Below, in pieces: positions 51,226 to 61,145 of a stretch of DNA of 64,000 bases. The stretch covers positions 206,624,151 to 206,688,150 of the forward strand of contig CP136065.1 of NCBI GenBank assembly GCA_032622095.1. The letters are read 5' to 3'. Numbering within the stretch: position 1 is the stretch's first letter; each line of letters begins with the position of its first letter. Source of the stretch: Siphonodentalium dalli. Lineage: Eukaryota > Mollusca > Scaphopoda > Gadilida > Siphonodentaliidae. The translations under genes and the position numbers were made by a program. A model generated the notes under the pieces. That model had not been told where the DNA came from and did not search any database. It was given only the letters and a program-made list of their open reading frames with translations.

Positions 51226-51865
51226 GTAAGTTATAGAGAGTTACCCAATCCAGTATAGATGTGCATTGCGTCGGTGTGCTTCGGAAATGTCGTATAATAA
51301 AATTTGCCCCCAAAACTAAATTTTACAGGAGAGCAAAAAACTAAATAATTCTACTTCTGTATGACCTACAACAATGTCGTCAGGCATGGATACTTATTTA
51401 TAGGCCCTCTATTCAATGGATATCATGGCTTATCGATATACTGCCTTATATGGATATTAGAGCTCATACGACATTTCGGAATTATAAACAGATTATACGA
51501 CATGTTTACGACAATTCAGATCTATTGTTCGTGAATGTCCGACATATACGACATTTCTACACTATGTCCGAACTATGATGGCTATTAATTATTCACACAA
51601 TTCACACAATTCCAATGTGGGAATGCCCTATAAACATTGGATGACAATGAATGTGTGTTTCTGTAACATTTTACGATCATATCAGAATACTGGGGTCTTC
51701 AATTGAGCTAAATAATGGTTGTGTACCCACAATGCGATATGTCCAATTACACTTAATTATGAAACTAACCAGAATGACAAGTGTATTATATAGCAGACGA
51801 TGGACAACAACCCATAACCACTGCATGTTCATTATGGGTAATCCGAAAGCGTGTACACATTGGCT
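51226..51865. other. Non-coding DNA after P450 exon 3
   Basis: No gene recognised. A 27 bp segment at 51,269-51,295 (CGTCGGTGTGCTT then GGAAATGTCGTAT) recurs inverted at 57,841-57,867, and shorter ATACGACAT words occur at about 51,467-51,560. Confidence 0.5.
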
Positions 51866-52150
51866 GCGGACACACGTACCACAGTAGCGATGGCATAGTA
51901 GGTGTGACAATTAATTATGGTAGAGTTTGGTGACAATTGGTCAACATAATTTATATGCAATAGGGAGTCGTGTCGCGCGTCGCATATTCGCACAGTGAGT
52001 CGACTGACCAATTAACCCATTGAGTTTCACCAAGGTTGATCTCTACTCAATTACGTTTAGCCACATTGTATTCTCTACGATACATAACATTGCACGACCG
52101 ATCGTCCAGAATTGTCTTGTGTGTTAGCATTAAAAATATAACATTATACA

Positions 52151-52295
52151 GTTGTCGCCCGTTGTCGAGGGAGACATTGAGATTTGTCACCCGCTTGAGA
52201 ACGGAATGTCTCCCGAGGAGCGAAGCTCCGAGGGAGACATTCCGTTCTCGAGCGGGTGACAAATATCAATGTCTCCCGAGAAGAAGGGCAACAAC
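52151..52295. repeat. 145 bp fold-back inside the inverted-repeat element
   Basis: Arms starting GTTGTCGCCC and ending GGGCAACAAC pair across a centre GGAGCGAAGCTCC near 52,222. Both arms carry GGGAGACATT and TTTGTCACCCGC. The open frame at 52,036-52,443 merely reads through it. Confidence 0.85.
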
Positions 52296-53120
52296 TGTTT
52301 TGTTATCCGATTATACCACAGAAAATATCCTTGCCATCCACACGCACGATGTTGCACTGAGTCACGAGTGCTTTCTTTCCCGATTATGTATATTTTCAGT
52401 AACTACTTATCGTCCCATAGGATTTCTGTTCCATAAGCGATAGTCAAGCCGTTAAGCGATTGATAATCCGCGTTTATTTACGATCATTTTGGTGGTTAAA
52501 TCGTCAATATCGGTCCATGCAATGTAAACCAATAAGCCATATAGGTATGTTCTCGTCTCTGCAATGTGGCATATTCAATGCCGTCTTGTGCGCGCAATTT
52601 ACTCGCGATGATCATTTCATAACGGTCTTTCCCGAAAGCTATTGGGAAGTTGTCAATTTCATTAATGTACATTAATATGTGTCAGTGCTCATGGCGATCC
52701 TCACATAAAATACATCTATGATCACATTGCAGACATCGCTGAAGATAAGCGTACAGTACCATTTATTCGCGACAAACGTATGCATTACGTTGTCTACCAG
52801 CGAACTTTTATAACCAACCAACCTAAAGGGATCCTCTCTTTCAATCTTGCATCATAATGTCGATATGAACAAATTGAATCACCGAGATATGGCGATGTAA
52901 AAAGTAAATAATAACGCTTGTCCGATAAATGTATCAACTAAAAATTTAAGAATATTAGTGTTCACTAAATATATGCAAATTAGCAAACACCACAACTGGT
53001 GTGTTTTGCGAATCCGTGGGGTATATAAGATCTATGATTTTTTAGTACGTTGTAGTGATGGGAAGTAGATGAGTTACTGCAGTGTGTGTTTGAAGATATT
53101 CTTGCAATATAATATCAGGC

Positions 53121-53176
53121 GGGCGACAAAAACAATGTCTCCCGGGTCAGCGGGCGACAGTGTGATTTGTCGCCCG
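53121..53176. repeat. Short hairpin related to the 52,151 fold-back
   Basis: GGGCGACAAA at the left pairs with TTTGTCGCCC at the right. The interior AATGTCTCCCGGG resembles the arms of the 52,151-52,295 fold-back. Confidence 0.6.
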
Positions 53177-53460
53177 GCACGTGACAGCACATGGGCCAAT
53201 CAGAAGGGTGGAAAATAGGGAGGAGGATAACAATGCGTGTTGAGTAACGATCAACAGCGACAAGACATTCGGTTTGATAAATCATTGAGATGTCGATCTC
53301 GACGCGGATAGAGCTTGAAAAGACTCATTGTGTGAATGTGCGGCGGGCGACATGTCTTGCTATGGCACAGGAATATGACGACCAATTGTCACCAACATTG
53401 CACCATAATTAATTGTCACACCTACTATGCCATAGCTACTGTGATAAGTGTGTCCGCCGC

Positions 53461-53937
53461 CATTCAGTTGGGTCATGGTAAATTAGCAGACTGGCGATCA
53501 TTGGTATTATTCATTATGAATCAGTTGGAATAATTGGAATGACGTTTTGTTCAAAATGAATGAAGTATTAATATTGATATGTTATTGAAACATAATAATA
53601 AAAAGAAAATACCAATGTAAACAATACCAATTTAAACAAATAATAATAAAGTATCGATAATCTGACACACACGGAAATCCTTCCTCGTGTCTATGCACTT
53701 AAAATTAGTAACATCAGTTTGAAACTATATAATCACAATAACATCGAAAGCATTTTGTCACATAATTTGGCCATAAAAGCAGTTTCATAATTATCGGTAA
53801 TAGACACGTTTAATATCAGCGCGTACGATGACGTCACGGCGTTCTTCAAATGACTTGCGATCGCTGCGGTTTTTATCGTTGTTTTCGATGGATATTTCGC
53901 ATTGCTTCGCGTTTATTTGATCATGTGATAAAAAGTA
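53461..53937. other. Unassigned AT-rich DNA
   Basis: Nothing recognised apart from TGACGTCA near 53,829. Confidence 0.4.
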
Positions 53938-54077
53938 TCTCACACTCGTCCTATTTTATACGTAATTTATCAACCTCGTCCACTAAATTCTATTTGAGCC
54001 TCGGTAAACCTCGGCTCAAATCGAATTTAGTGAACTCGGTTGATAAATTCCGTATAAAATAGAAACTCATGTGAGAT
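53938..54077. mobile_element. 140 bp fold-back MITE-like element
   Basis: Arms of about 63 bp: ATCTCACACTCGT...ATTTTATACG, AATTTATCAACC and CTAAATTC...TTTGAGCC on the left, mirrored after a 12 bp loop (TCGGTAAACCTC). It lies just beyond the 3' end of the minus-strand transposase remnant. Whether it belongs to that element is unknown. Confidence 0.75.
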
Positions 54078-54122
54078 CCTCTATATATTGCTCATGTCAG
54101 TGCTATATTAGCCTATTTTGTT

Positions 54123-55308
54123 TTAGACATGAGCTAGTCTATCGTAGAATGCATGGTAGTCAGATGGGATTATTTGCTTTAAATCCTGTAAATCTCCGTA
54201 CTTTGAGGCCTTAATTGAAATCGGAATGTCGTGAAGTGGTGGCAATTCCGATGCCAGTTCAAGAGACCGACGGGCTGCCCTCATCTTAGGGGGGATATAT
54301 CCAAAGTCGTCGTCGAATTGGAGCTTGTACTTTAGATTGCCATCTGGTAAGTATTTCAAACATCTTAAATCCACAACATACTTATCTCCTGGCTTTGACC
54401 CAGGTCGAATTGAACTGTACAAAGTCAACCCGCGGAAGCACTTGATAAAAGAATGGTCCAGATATTTCACGGTATACGGTTGTTTCTTCCTCGCAACTTT
54501 GATGAGATCCACATAATTGTGCGGTGTGTATATTGGTCGATTGCGAAGGGCACGTTCGATTGTGGAATGGTTTGGGTTTGAAGCGGCGCGTTCCTTGTCG
54601 ACGTTCTTCTCAACCCGTGCTATCTCTTTCTCAGAAATGTGCGTGGCGTATGTTACCTCGTCGATGTTACCTGCCTTGAAAGAAACACACGTATCACACT
54701 GATCCTTTTTTGGTCGAAACAAGGACAAGTTTAGGTCGTGGAACAATTTCATGAACAGTTTTCTTCCAGCAGGGGATTTTCCTTGGGATTTGAGTTCGTC
54801 TGTGTACGAAGAGTATAAGTCACTGAAACTTTGGAATATTGGTTCCAGGTATTGTTTCGTCGTCGACGCCCGACAGTAATGTGATTCCATCTTCACCAAG
54901 GAATTAAAAAGGCAGTGGGCTCGGCCACAGTGTCGGACTCTGTCACAGTTATCGTTGACTTCGGACTAACTGGTAACCCCTCTTCATATTGTTCCAACCA
55001 GGAATACAGCGTTCGTTCTCCAATAGCAAGCGTCGCCAAGAAGAATGGCTTGCAGACACGCAACCTTTCGTCTCCTTTTCGGAAGTAATAGGAGTATGTC
55101 ACCTTTCGTCTACTACCAAGGGTATATCGTTGTCATCTAACACCACATATCGCGGGGTGTCAGTATAAAGCTTGTAATACACTTGTTCGATGAATTGGAA
55201 GGACGCGAACTGGGTGTCTCCTCTCTGTCGCGAAATATGCGTATTATAAATGTTCATGGTTTTTTTAATTCGCACGTCTGTTGGCGCCCGTAGCCATCTG
55301 GATGACAT
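54123..55308 (-). pseudogene. Degenerate transposon-type protein, internally deleted and frameshifted
   Basis: The main frame (54,899 down to 54,123, 258 codons) carries SHYCR (about residues 6-10), PKKDQCDTC (63-71), an IERALRNRPIY segment (114-124), SIRPGSKPGD and a C-terminus PSDYHAFYDRL. I recognise this set, from memory, as a large unnamed family of transposon-derived proteins in invertebrate genomes. Upstream, 55,102-54,893 gives RRKVTYSYYF and RVCKPFFLATL, the normal N-terminal part, but in another frame; a TTTTT run near 54,910 is where the frame breaks. A further piece (55,308-55,099) may be the N-terminus and breaks again at TGA near 55,100. Full-length relatives have about 150-200 residues between the CxxC region and the IER segment. 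Here residue ~109 jumps straight across, so the presumed catalytic core is missing. Function is therefore very unlikely. Confidence 0.7.
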
Positions 55309-56557
55309 TTCGATGTGTACCTAAAATATATTAACAATAATTACTGGTCGGCAAATGAGTAATAACATATATCATCAATAAATAGAGTATCTCCAAAGAG
55401 TCCTCAGATTATATAATAGAGGATCTCCAACGAGTCCCCAGTGTATATAAAATTTACAAATTGTGTACATTTTGTATAAACTGGGAGGAATTATTTTAGT
55501 ACATGATCGAAAACTGCTTTAAATTGCATAAAATGTGCCCATTACTCTAACCTTAAACGCAACGGTGTCTATATGAAATGAAACGTTTGGTGGTTTGGTC
55601 AGGGCGAATATTGTCGATTAATGAACATATTTTATACGATAAAGCATGATATTTTAAGCATGGTATATTCTAATTAACTAGTTTAAGCAAATTACCATCA
55701 TAGGGAAATGAATGTTTTCATCTTATTACACAATATTGCAGTCACAAATTAATGGTTGCTAAGGTATACAAATCAGGTACTAATTCCTGTTACATAACGG
55801 GTTGTTTTACAAAATTGGTTCATTTAACGGATATATTGGCAATCGTAATCATATATACACACATGAAATGTATGAATAAACGTCTAATAAACACGATTGG
55901 TATTATTAGTATCACCAATGGGCTCAAATGAGGGCGTGTTTGATTGTCATTCTCAATGTGGCAGTCAAAGTCTTATTGTATATTATTCATTAACTTTACA
56001 TTTTGATCTCTGATTACGTCATCTGTTGCAAAAAGCATTTGTTGGGATTTATTGGTACCAGTGGGTAACCACACAACAGCATACTATATACGTGTAGAAA
56101 TCAGATAAACATCATAGCGATCGTATATGACAAACATTACCAACCTTGCTGACATTAGACCAGGCGGATACACCAGAAACCCAATTTATATGACTCAAAA
56201 TAATATTATGCTAACAACCTATGTATCCTGTTAATTGAACATCATAAGACTACATGAACCGCACCAACACGTCCACAAACTGGAAGTTATTTGTGTTATA
56301 CCATTAAAGATGACATTCAGTTGATCGTTGATTTGCGTTTTCATGATCGTGTCGTGACAGTTTGCCCTCTGTTGTCAGCATCAATGCTCTAATCAGAACA
56401 ATTTTTATACGTTCTGATAGTGTGTTCTAATATCTTCAAAATGACTCATAAATCATTAATATCCAATTTGAATAAGATAGTATGTATGTCAATATCATTT
56501 CCACTACCCATAACGATCGGGCGTATATGGGGCGCTATCCCTGCAAATATTCGTTTT
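55309..56557. other. Gene-free AT-rich DNA
   Basis: No gene recognised. A 34 bp unit (ATAGAG.ATCTCCAA.GAGTCC) occurs twice in tandem at 55,382-55,449. Confidence 0.5.
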
Positions 56558-57228
56558 CGGAGATATTTCCTTGGATCCAAGCAGATATCTGCTCGCATTA
56601 TGGAGATATCTCCTCGGTTTCAAGGATATATCTGCTTGGAATATGGAGATATCTCCTCGGAAATATTTTCAAGGAGATATCTCCTTGAAACCGAAGAGAT
56701 ATCTCCATAATGCGAGCAGATGTCATCTTGGATCCAAGGAGATATCTCCTTGGATCCAAGCAGATATCTGCTCGCATTATGGAGATATCTGCTTGAAAAA
56801 TATTTCAAGGAGATATCTCCATATTCCGAGCATGATATCTGCTTGGATGCATTTCGATCATAGATATATGTACTGCGGAGAAATCATTAATATTTCATGG
56901 CCGCGGTTTTCCAAGGAGATATCTCCATAATCCAAGCAGATATCTGCTTGGAATATTTTCAAGGAGATATCTGCTTGGAATATGGAGATATCTCCTTGGG
57001 TCCAAGGAGATATCTCGTTGAAAACTATTTCAAGGATATATCTCCATAATCCGAGCAGATATCTGCTTGGATTATGGAGATATCTCCTCGGTTTCAAGGA
57101 GATATCTCGTTGGAAATATTTCAAGCAGATATCTCGTAGTTGCGAGGAGATATCTCCTAGGATCCAAGGAGATATCTCCATAATCCAAGCAGATATCTCC
57201 TTGGATCCAAGGAGATATCTCCATAATG
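56558..57228. repeat. Tract of about two dozen GATATC-centred palindromes
   Basis: About every 26-28 bp there is a 12 bp near-palindrome, either GGAGATATCTCC or GCAGATATCTGC, or a hybrid of the two. Spacers come from a small vocabulary: TTGGATCCAA, TCGCATTATG, ATAATCCAAG, TCGGTTTCAA, GAATATTTTCAA. The spacers occur in both orientations, so the tract is largely its own reverse complement. A break lies at about 56,845-56,910. Open frames of 60-127 codons on both strands (repeating GDIS or RYLL) follow from the lack of stops in the words and are not taken as genes. Confidence 0.9.
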
Positions 57229-57969
57229 GACCATATTCCAAGCGTAAACATAAAATTTAACAAGATAATTCGTGAACGGTATAATGTTATATTAGGCTAT
57301 ATACAAATAATAAATATGTTGAATAGTGGGGTGCTGTGGCATGGGAGCATGGGAACAAGTTCAACTTGGTCCGCCTTGACTGGCTATGGAAGCAATAAAC
57401 TCAAAATTTGAGAATTATTGATCTAAATGAATATATACATAAACACAATTGGACAATTAGGCTGGATTTGTTAATGGTGGTGTATATATACACATGTTGG
57501 GCTTACAATCATGATTAATACTCACAGATTTTAAGTTCTAGTCGTGGGATTGGTCGCTTTCAAACGATGTTTGGTCGCTTTCAAATGATGGGACGTAATT
57601 CCGAAATGACGTATAACACCATGCGGTCAACAAATATAATTAAGAAATGTCGTATAACTTATACGACATTTCGGAAGCACAAGAAATTGACCAATCAAAA
57701 AAATGCATAATAAGAACACGTAATAAATTTTTTCTAGGAGGGGCTTTCTAGCCAGGATTGAATTTTTCCCGCTGTAATCGATGACGTAGAATCCGATTCT
57801 GCAATAAAAATATTTCGCGCCAAAATGACAAAAATCGCAGATACGACATTTCCTAAGCACACCGACGATTGGTGTTATGCATACCGATTGTGACATTGAC
57901 TTGGGACCGATTGACTTGAACCTGAATTGCCACATTACATACACACCTTGTTGTTTGTAGGTGATTTGT
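57229..57969. other. Unassigned DNA with ATACGACATTTC repeats
   Basis: ATACGACATTTC is followed by GGAAGCACA at 57,661 and by CTAAGCACA at 57,841. A short palindrome GAAATGTCGTAT...ATACGACATTTC lies at about 57,645-57,672. No gene recognised. Confidence 0.5.
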
Positions 57970-59020
57970 ATGTGACACCTAAAACATAGATGAGTTGTTA
58001 CACAGTTCTAACAAAAATACGACGCATTTGTAAGCGTTTATTGGGTTTATGAATCAGCTGCATGCTGTGTACTAAATGACAAGAGACTAACGCAATTCAA
58101 TTCAATGCAAGTTTATTGTCTATTTTATCATATAATGTTTCACTTATACCACTTTAATTAACATACATGCATATCGCACGCGTACATGCATATTCCTGGT
58201 TTAGCCTAGGTTCCACCCACAGTCGAAGGCAATTGTGAGCAAACAACAGCCGCAATCTTTGGTACACGATCACTGTATGTAGCTGATGTCTATACACACA
58301 ACTACCAACGACTGTGATTACGCCCAACCAAGCCTGCCACACCACATCGCAAATCCCAGTGGCAGAGTACACACTACTCCACATGGGGCAGATATGCCCC
58401 ATGTGGAGCGGTTCCGCCAGACCCCATGTATCCAGTCACGATATGGCTGTGCCGATGGACGTTTTCTGACCATCTAAAATGGAATCCTAGCGGGTACGTC
58501 TTTGTCTAAATATTCTGACTCTGATTCAAAACTTTAAACATAGGTCATTAATAAATGTGGAATGTCACTTGCATCTGTGGACGGAGCACTCCGTAGATTT
58601 TCAGTTAGGTTTACCCGACATTGAGGTAATGCAGAGAGGTAATGCAAGTCGTATGCGCGAGGCTTCCATTTTAAGTGATGGTCAGAAAACGCACATCGGC
58701 ACTGCTATGTCGTGACTGGATGTGGTCTGGTGGACTCGCTCCACATTGGAGTCATCTGCGTCATATGGAGCGTGGTGTGTCCTGCCACTGGGCCTGGTGA
58801 TGCGGATTAGCAGGGTGGACCGTAGGCTAAACCAGGAATTTACGCGTGTGATATACATGTTAACTAATGTGGTATAAATGCTGTAATAGACAATAAACTT
58901 GACTTGAATTGAATTAGTCTTTAGTCATTTAGTACACGTGCAGCTGATTCGTAAACAAATGCGTCGTGTTTCTGTTAGAACTTTGTAAAAAAACGCCATA
59001 TATGTTTTAGGTGTCGTCCT
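57970..59020. mobile_element. Large imperfect fold-back element (about 1.05 kb)
   Basis: The left arm (about 57,970-58,495) and right arm (about 58,655-59,020) are reverse complements. Shared words in order are GACACCTAAAACAT, CGACGCATTTGT, GAATCAGCTGCA, CTAAATGAC, AAGTTTATTGTCTATT, TTCCTGGTTTAGCCTA, CCAGTGGCAG, ATGTGGAGCG, ATCCAGTCACGA and GTTTTCTGACCATC. The left arm has about 100 bp more near 58,215-58,330. No coding sequence was found. A non-autonomous inverted-repeat transposon is the best reading. Confidence 0.75.
58377..58408. repeat. Perfect 14 bp-arm hairpin
   Basis: CTCCACATGGGGCA and its exact complement flank GATA. It lies within the left arm of the 57,970-59,020 fold-back. Confidence 0.85.
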
Positions 59021-59281
59021 TTCAACAAATTGGCCAGATCGCGACATTGGCAGTTTTATTGATGAGGGAAAGAGCGCGTAAAGGGTTGAATTTGCTGGAA
59101 AATCGCTTGTCAGCAGGTGCAAAGCACAGACCCACAGCAATCTACACGTAATGTGGCTATTAGTCCAGGCTCTTGGTGTAACAATTGTTCAAAATGTGAT
59201 AAAAGCATGAAATTTGGCACATATGTTCCTCAGGCCCTACTGACACTTTTCAGATATGGACGCATTCGCGACATGACCTTC

Positions 59282-59670
59282 CTTAGCAACGGTTGCTAGG
59301 CAACTACCCGGCATTGAAGAAATTCACATATCGCTGATATTATGACAATTTTAACGAATGTACTGACTCATGTAGAACATCTATGGTCAACAAATCCATA
59401 ATAGTTGTTGTTTTGGTAAGCCTGACTAGAATATAGCACAGTGTAGTACTTATGTTGGTAGCAACGGTTGTTAGGGACATACCCAGCATCGGAAAAATGC
59501 TCATATGACTGAATATTATGACAATTTTAACCAACTAAACTGACTCATGTAGCATATCTATGGTGAACAAATCATTAATAGTTGTTGTTATGTTATAATG
59601 ACTAAAATATAGCAAAATATAGTTATTATGTGGGTAGTAGTGGTTGCTAAGGTAGGCCACACCCTTTGAA
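59282..59670. repeat. Direct repeat of about 175 bp, two copies and a partial third
   Basis: Starts at 59,285, 59,460 and about 59,636, each with AGCAACGGTTG or a close form. The copies share ATTATGACAATTTTAAC, ACTGACTCATGTAG, ATCTATGGT and AATAGTTGTTGTT. The first start also contains GGTTGCTAGGCAAC. Identity is roughly 75-80 per cent by eye. Confidence 0.7.
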
Positions 59671-60220
59671 AAAGTATATATATAGCTCTGAAATGCTGGT
59701 AATTAGTAACATAGCTCTCTCTCATACTAGTATACACGATATATCATAGAATGTCGATGGATGAGAATTTGCAATCAATAAACATGTAAACCATATTCTG
59801 ACTGTGAAATAACTGGTCCTCCATACTTACATCTACATGATGTTTTGAAGTTGAAGCGGCGGGAAATTTGATTGTGAAGATTTTTCAACTTTATCATCAA
59901 ATAATGTTAAGGTAAGTGTCTTAAACAAATATAAATTATATTTTCTCTATCTAAGGCTCATGGGGCATACTTTGTTTATAACAAAAAGTAATATTTATGT
60001 TATTATGAGTTAATTAATTATACAGTGAAAATAGGTGACAAGTACCACTTCATGCCACAGTAAAGGTTACTGCATCACCCAAAAAAACTATGGAAAGCCA
60101 GAGTGACAATAAACCCGAAATTTATAATTTTTGAAGTACTATTATAAGAGTTTCCATTTGAAATACATTTCCTGTTACTGGTTGGTTTCCGATTTACATG
60201 CTTATTTATTATTTTCATAT
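59671..60220. other. Unassigned AT-rich DNA
   Basis: No gene or strong repeat recognised. Confidence 0.4.
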
Positions 60221-60683
60221 ATTAAAGGTACTCAATCTGATTAAGCACCCCTAAATTACTATTTCATTGGCTTCAGGGGTAAAAAATATTTTATTCGAGT
60301 CGAGGAACCCATCCATCAAAGCTCAGAGTTATTAGATATTGATTTTTGAAGTTTGTAATTTTCTCGAGATGTGTACTAATAATTGCCCCTAAGTTTGTAA
60401 TTTTCTCGAAATGTGTACTAATAATTTCCACAGAAACACTTATTCAAACAGGCGAAGATGGATAACTCTAAAATCAAGTGTATTAATGACGCAATTTTGA
60501 CCATCCTTTTGACGGCGTGTTTCTGGGCCAAAAACAATAGAAACAACAAAATTTCAAAAATTGATATCTGATCACTCTGAGCGTTAATAGATAGGTTCCT
60601 CGACTCGATTAAATTATTTTTTTATCCCCGAAGCCACAGAAATAGTAATTTATGAGGGCCTGATCGGATTGCGTACCTTTAAT
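60221..60683. mobile_element. 463 bp MITE-like element with inverted repeats of about 140 bp
   Basis: Begins ATTAAAGGTACTCAATC and ends GATTGCGTACCTTTAAT. The inverted arms (about 60,221-60,362 and 60,550-60,683) share TAAATTACTATTTC, GGCTTC.GGGG and TCGAGTCGAGGAACC. The flanks read CATAT at left and TATATC at right, so a TA-rich target is possible. No coding capacity. Confidence 0.75.
60349..60426. repeat. 42 bp direct repeat inside the MITE-like element
   Basis: AAGTTTGTAATTTTCTCGA plus GATGTGTACTAATAATT, repeated once at a spacing of 42 bp with one or two changes. Confidence 0.8.
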
Positions 60684-61145
60684 TATATCATTAACACATT
60701 CATTTCTTGTTTTTTTTTGCTCATATAATAGAGTACATGGCCAGAACATCACAGAAATTCCAGAAATACAGTGGGATAGAAAAAAGAACACGATTCTAAC
60801 GCAATGAAATAACTTGATTTTGAGTATATTCAAACAACCGGTATACCTTACTTGTATGATCGAAACAAGCACATTGATCAAATCACATGGCATCGCGTCA
60901 CTTGTGGCATTTATTTGTGCACCACGGACAATTCGAACTCCTCGACATAAATATATAGAGTTGAATGTCCATATTATAATAGCCTTTCCGTAAAGTAATA
61001 TGCATTAGTTTATGAACGTACTCCAAATCCATTTTTATCTTACAATAATATATAGGAGGCAATTCCTGGTATCCACACATAAACTCTAGATGTAAATTCA
61101 TTAAGCCACTCAACATATTTATATTGTCTTTCCAGGCGGCAAACA
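60684..61145. other. Sequence upstream of the decayed transposon gene
   Basis: No independent gene recognised. The minus-strand frame at 60,898-61,344 is a shadow of the + strand coding remnant. TTGTCTTTCCAG just before 61,137 could be a former splice acceptor. Confidence 0.4.

Larger units (their letters stand above)
51866..53460. mobile_element. Non-autonomous element with inverted terminal repeats of about 145 bp
   Basis: The left arm (about 51,866-52,012) contains GGACACAC, CACAGTAGC, ATGGCATAGTAGGTGTGAC and GGTGACAATTGGTC. The right arm (about 53,310-53,460) carries the reverse complement of the same series. The outer 78 bp match closely; the inner part falls to roughly 75 per cent. About 1.6 kb in all. 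No transposase was seen inside. The interior holds the 52,151-52,295 hairpin and related CCCGGGCGACA sequence. Exact ends and target duplication are not resolved. Confidence 0.65.

Noticed and set aside
52036-52443. 135-codon open frame
   Set aside because: It reads straight through the 145 bp fold-back, and its Arg-rich repeats are the translated palindrome arms.
56420-57263. Several open frames of 60-127 codons on both strands (GDIS or RYLL peptide repeats)
   Set aside because: They arise in many frames at once because the palindrome words contain no stops. No codon bias or family match.
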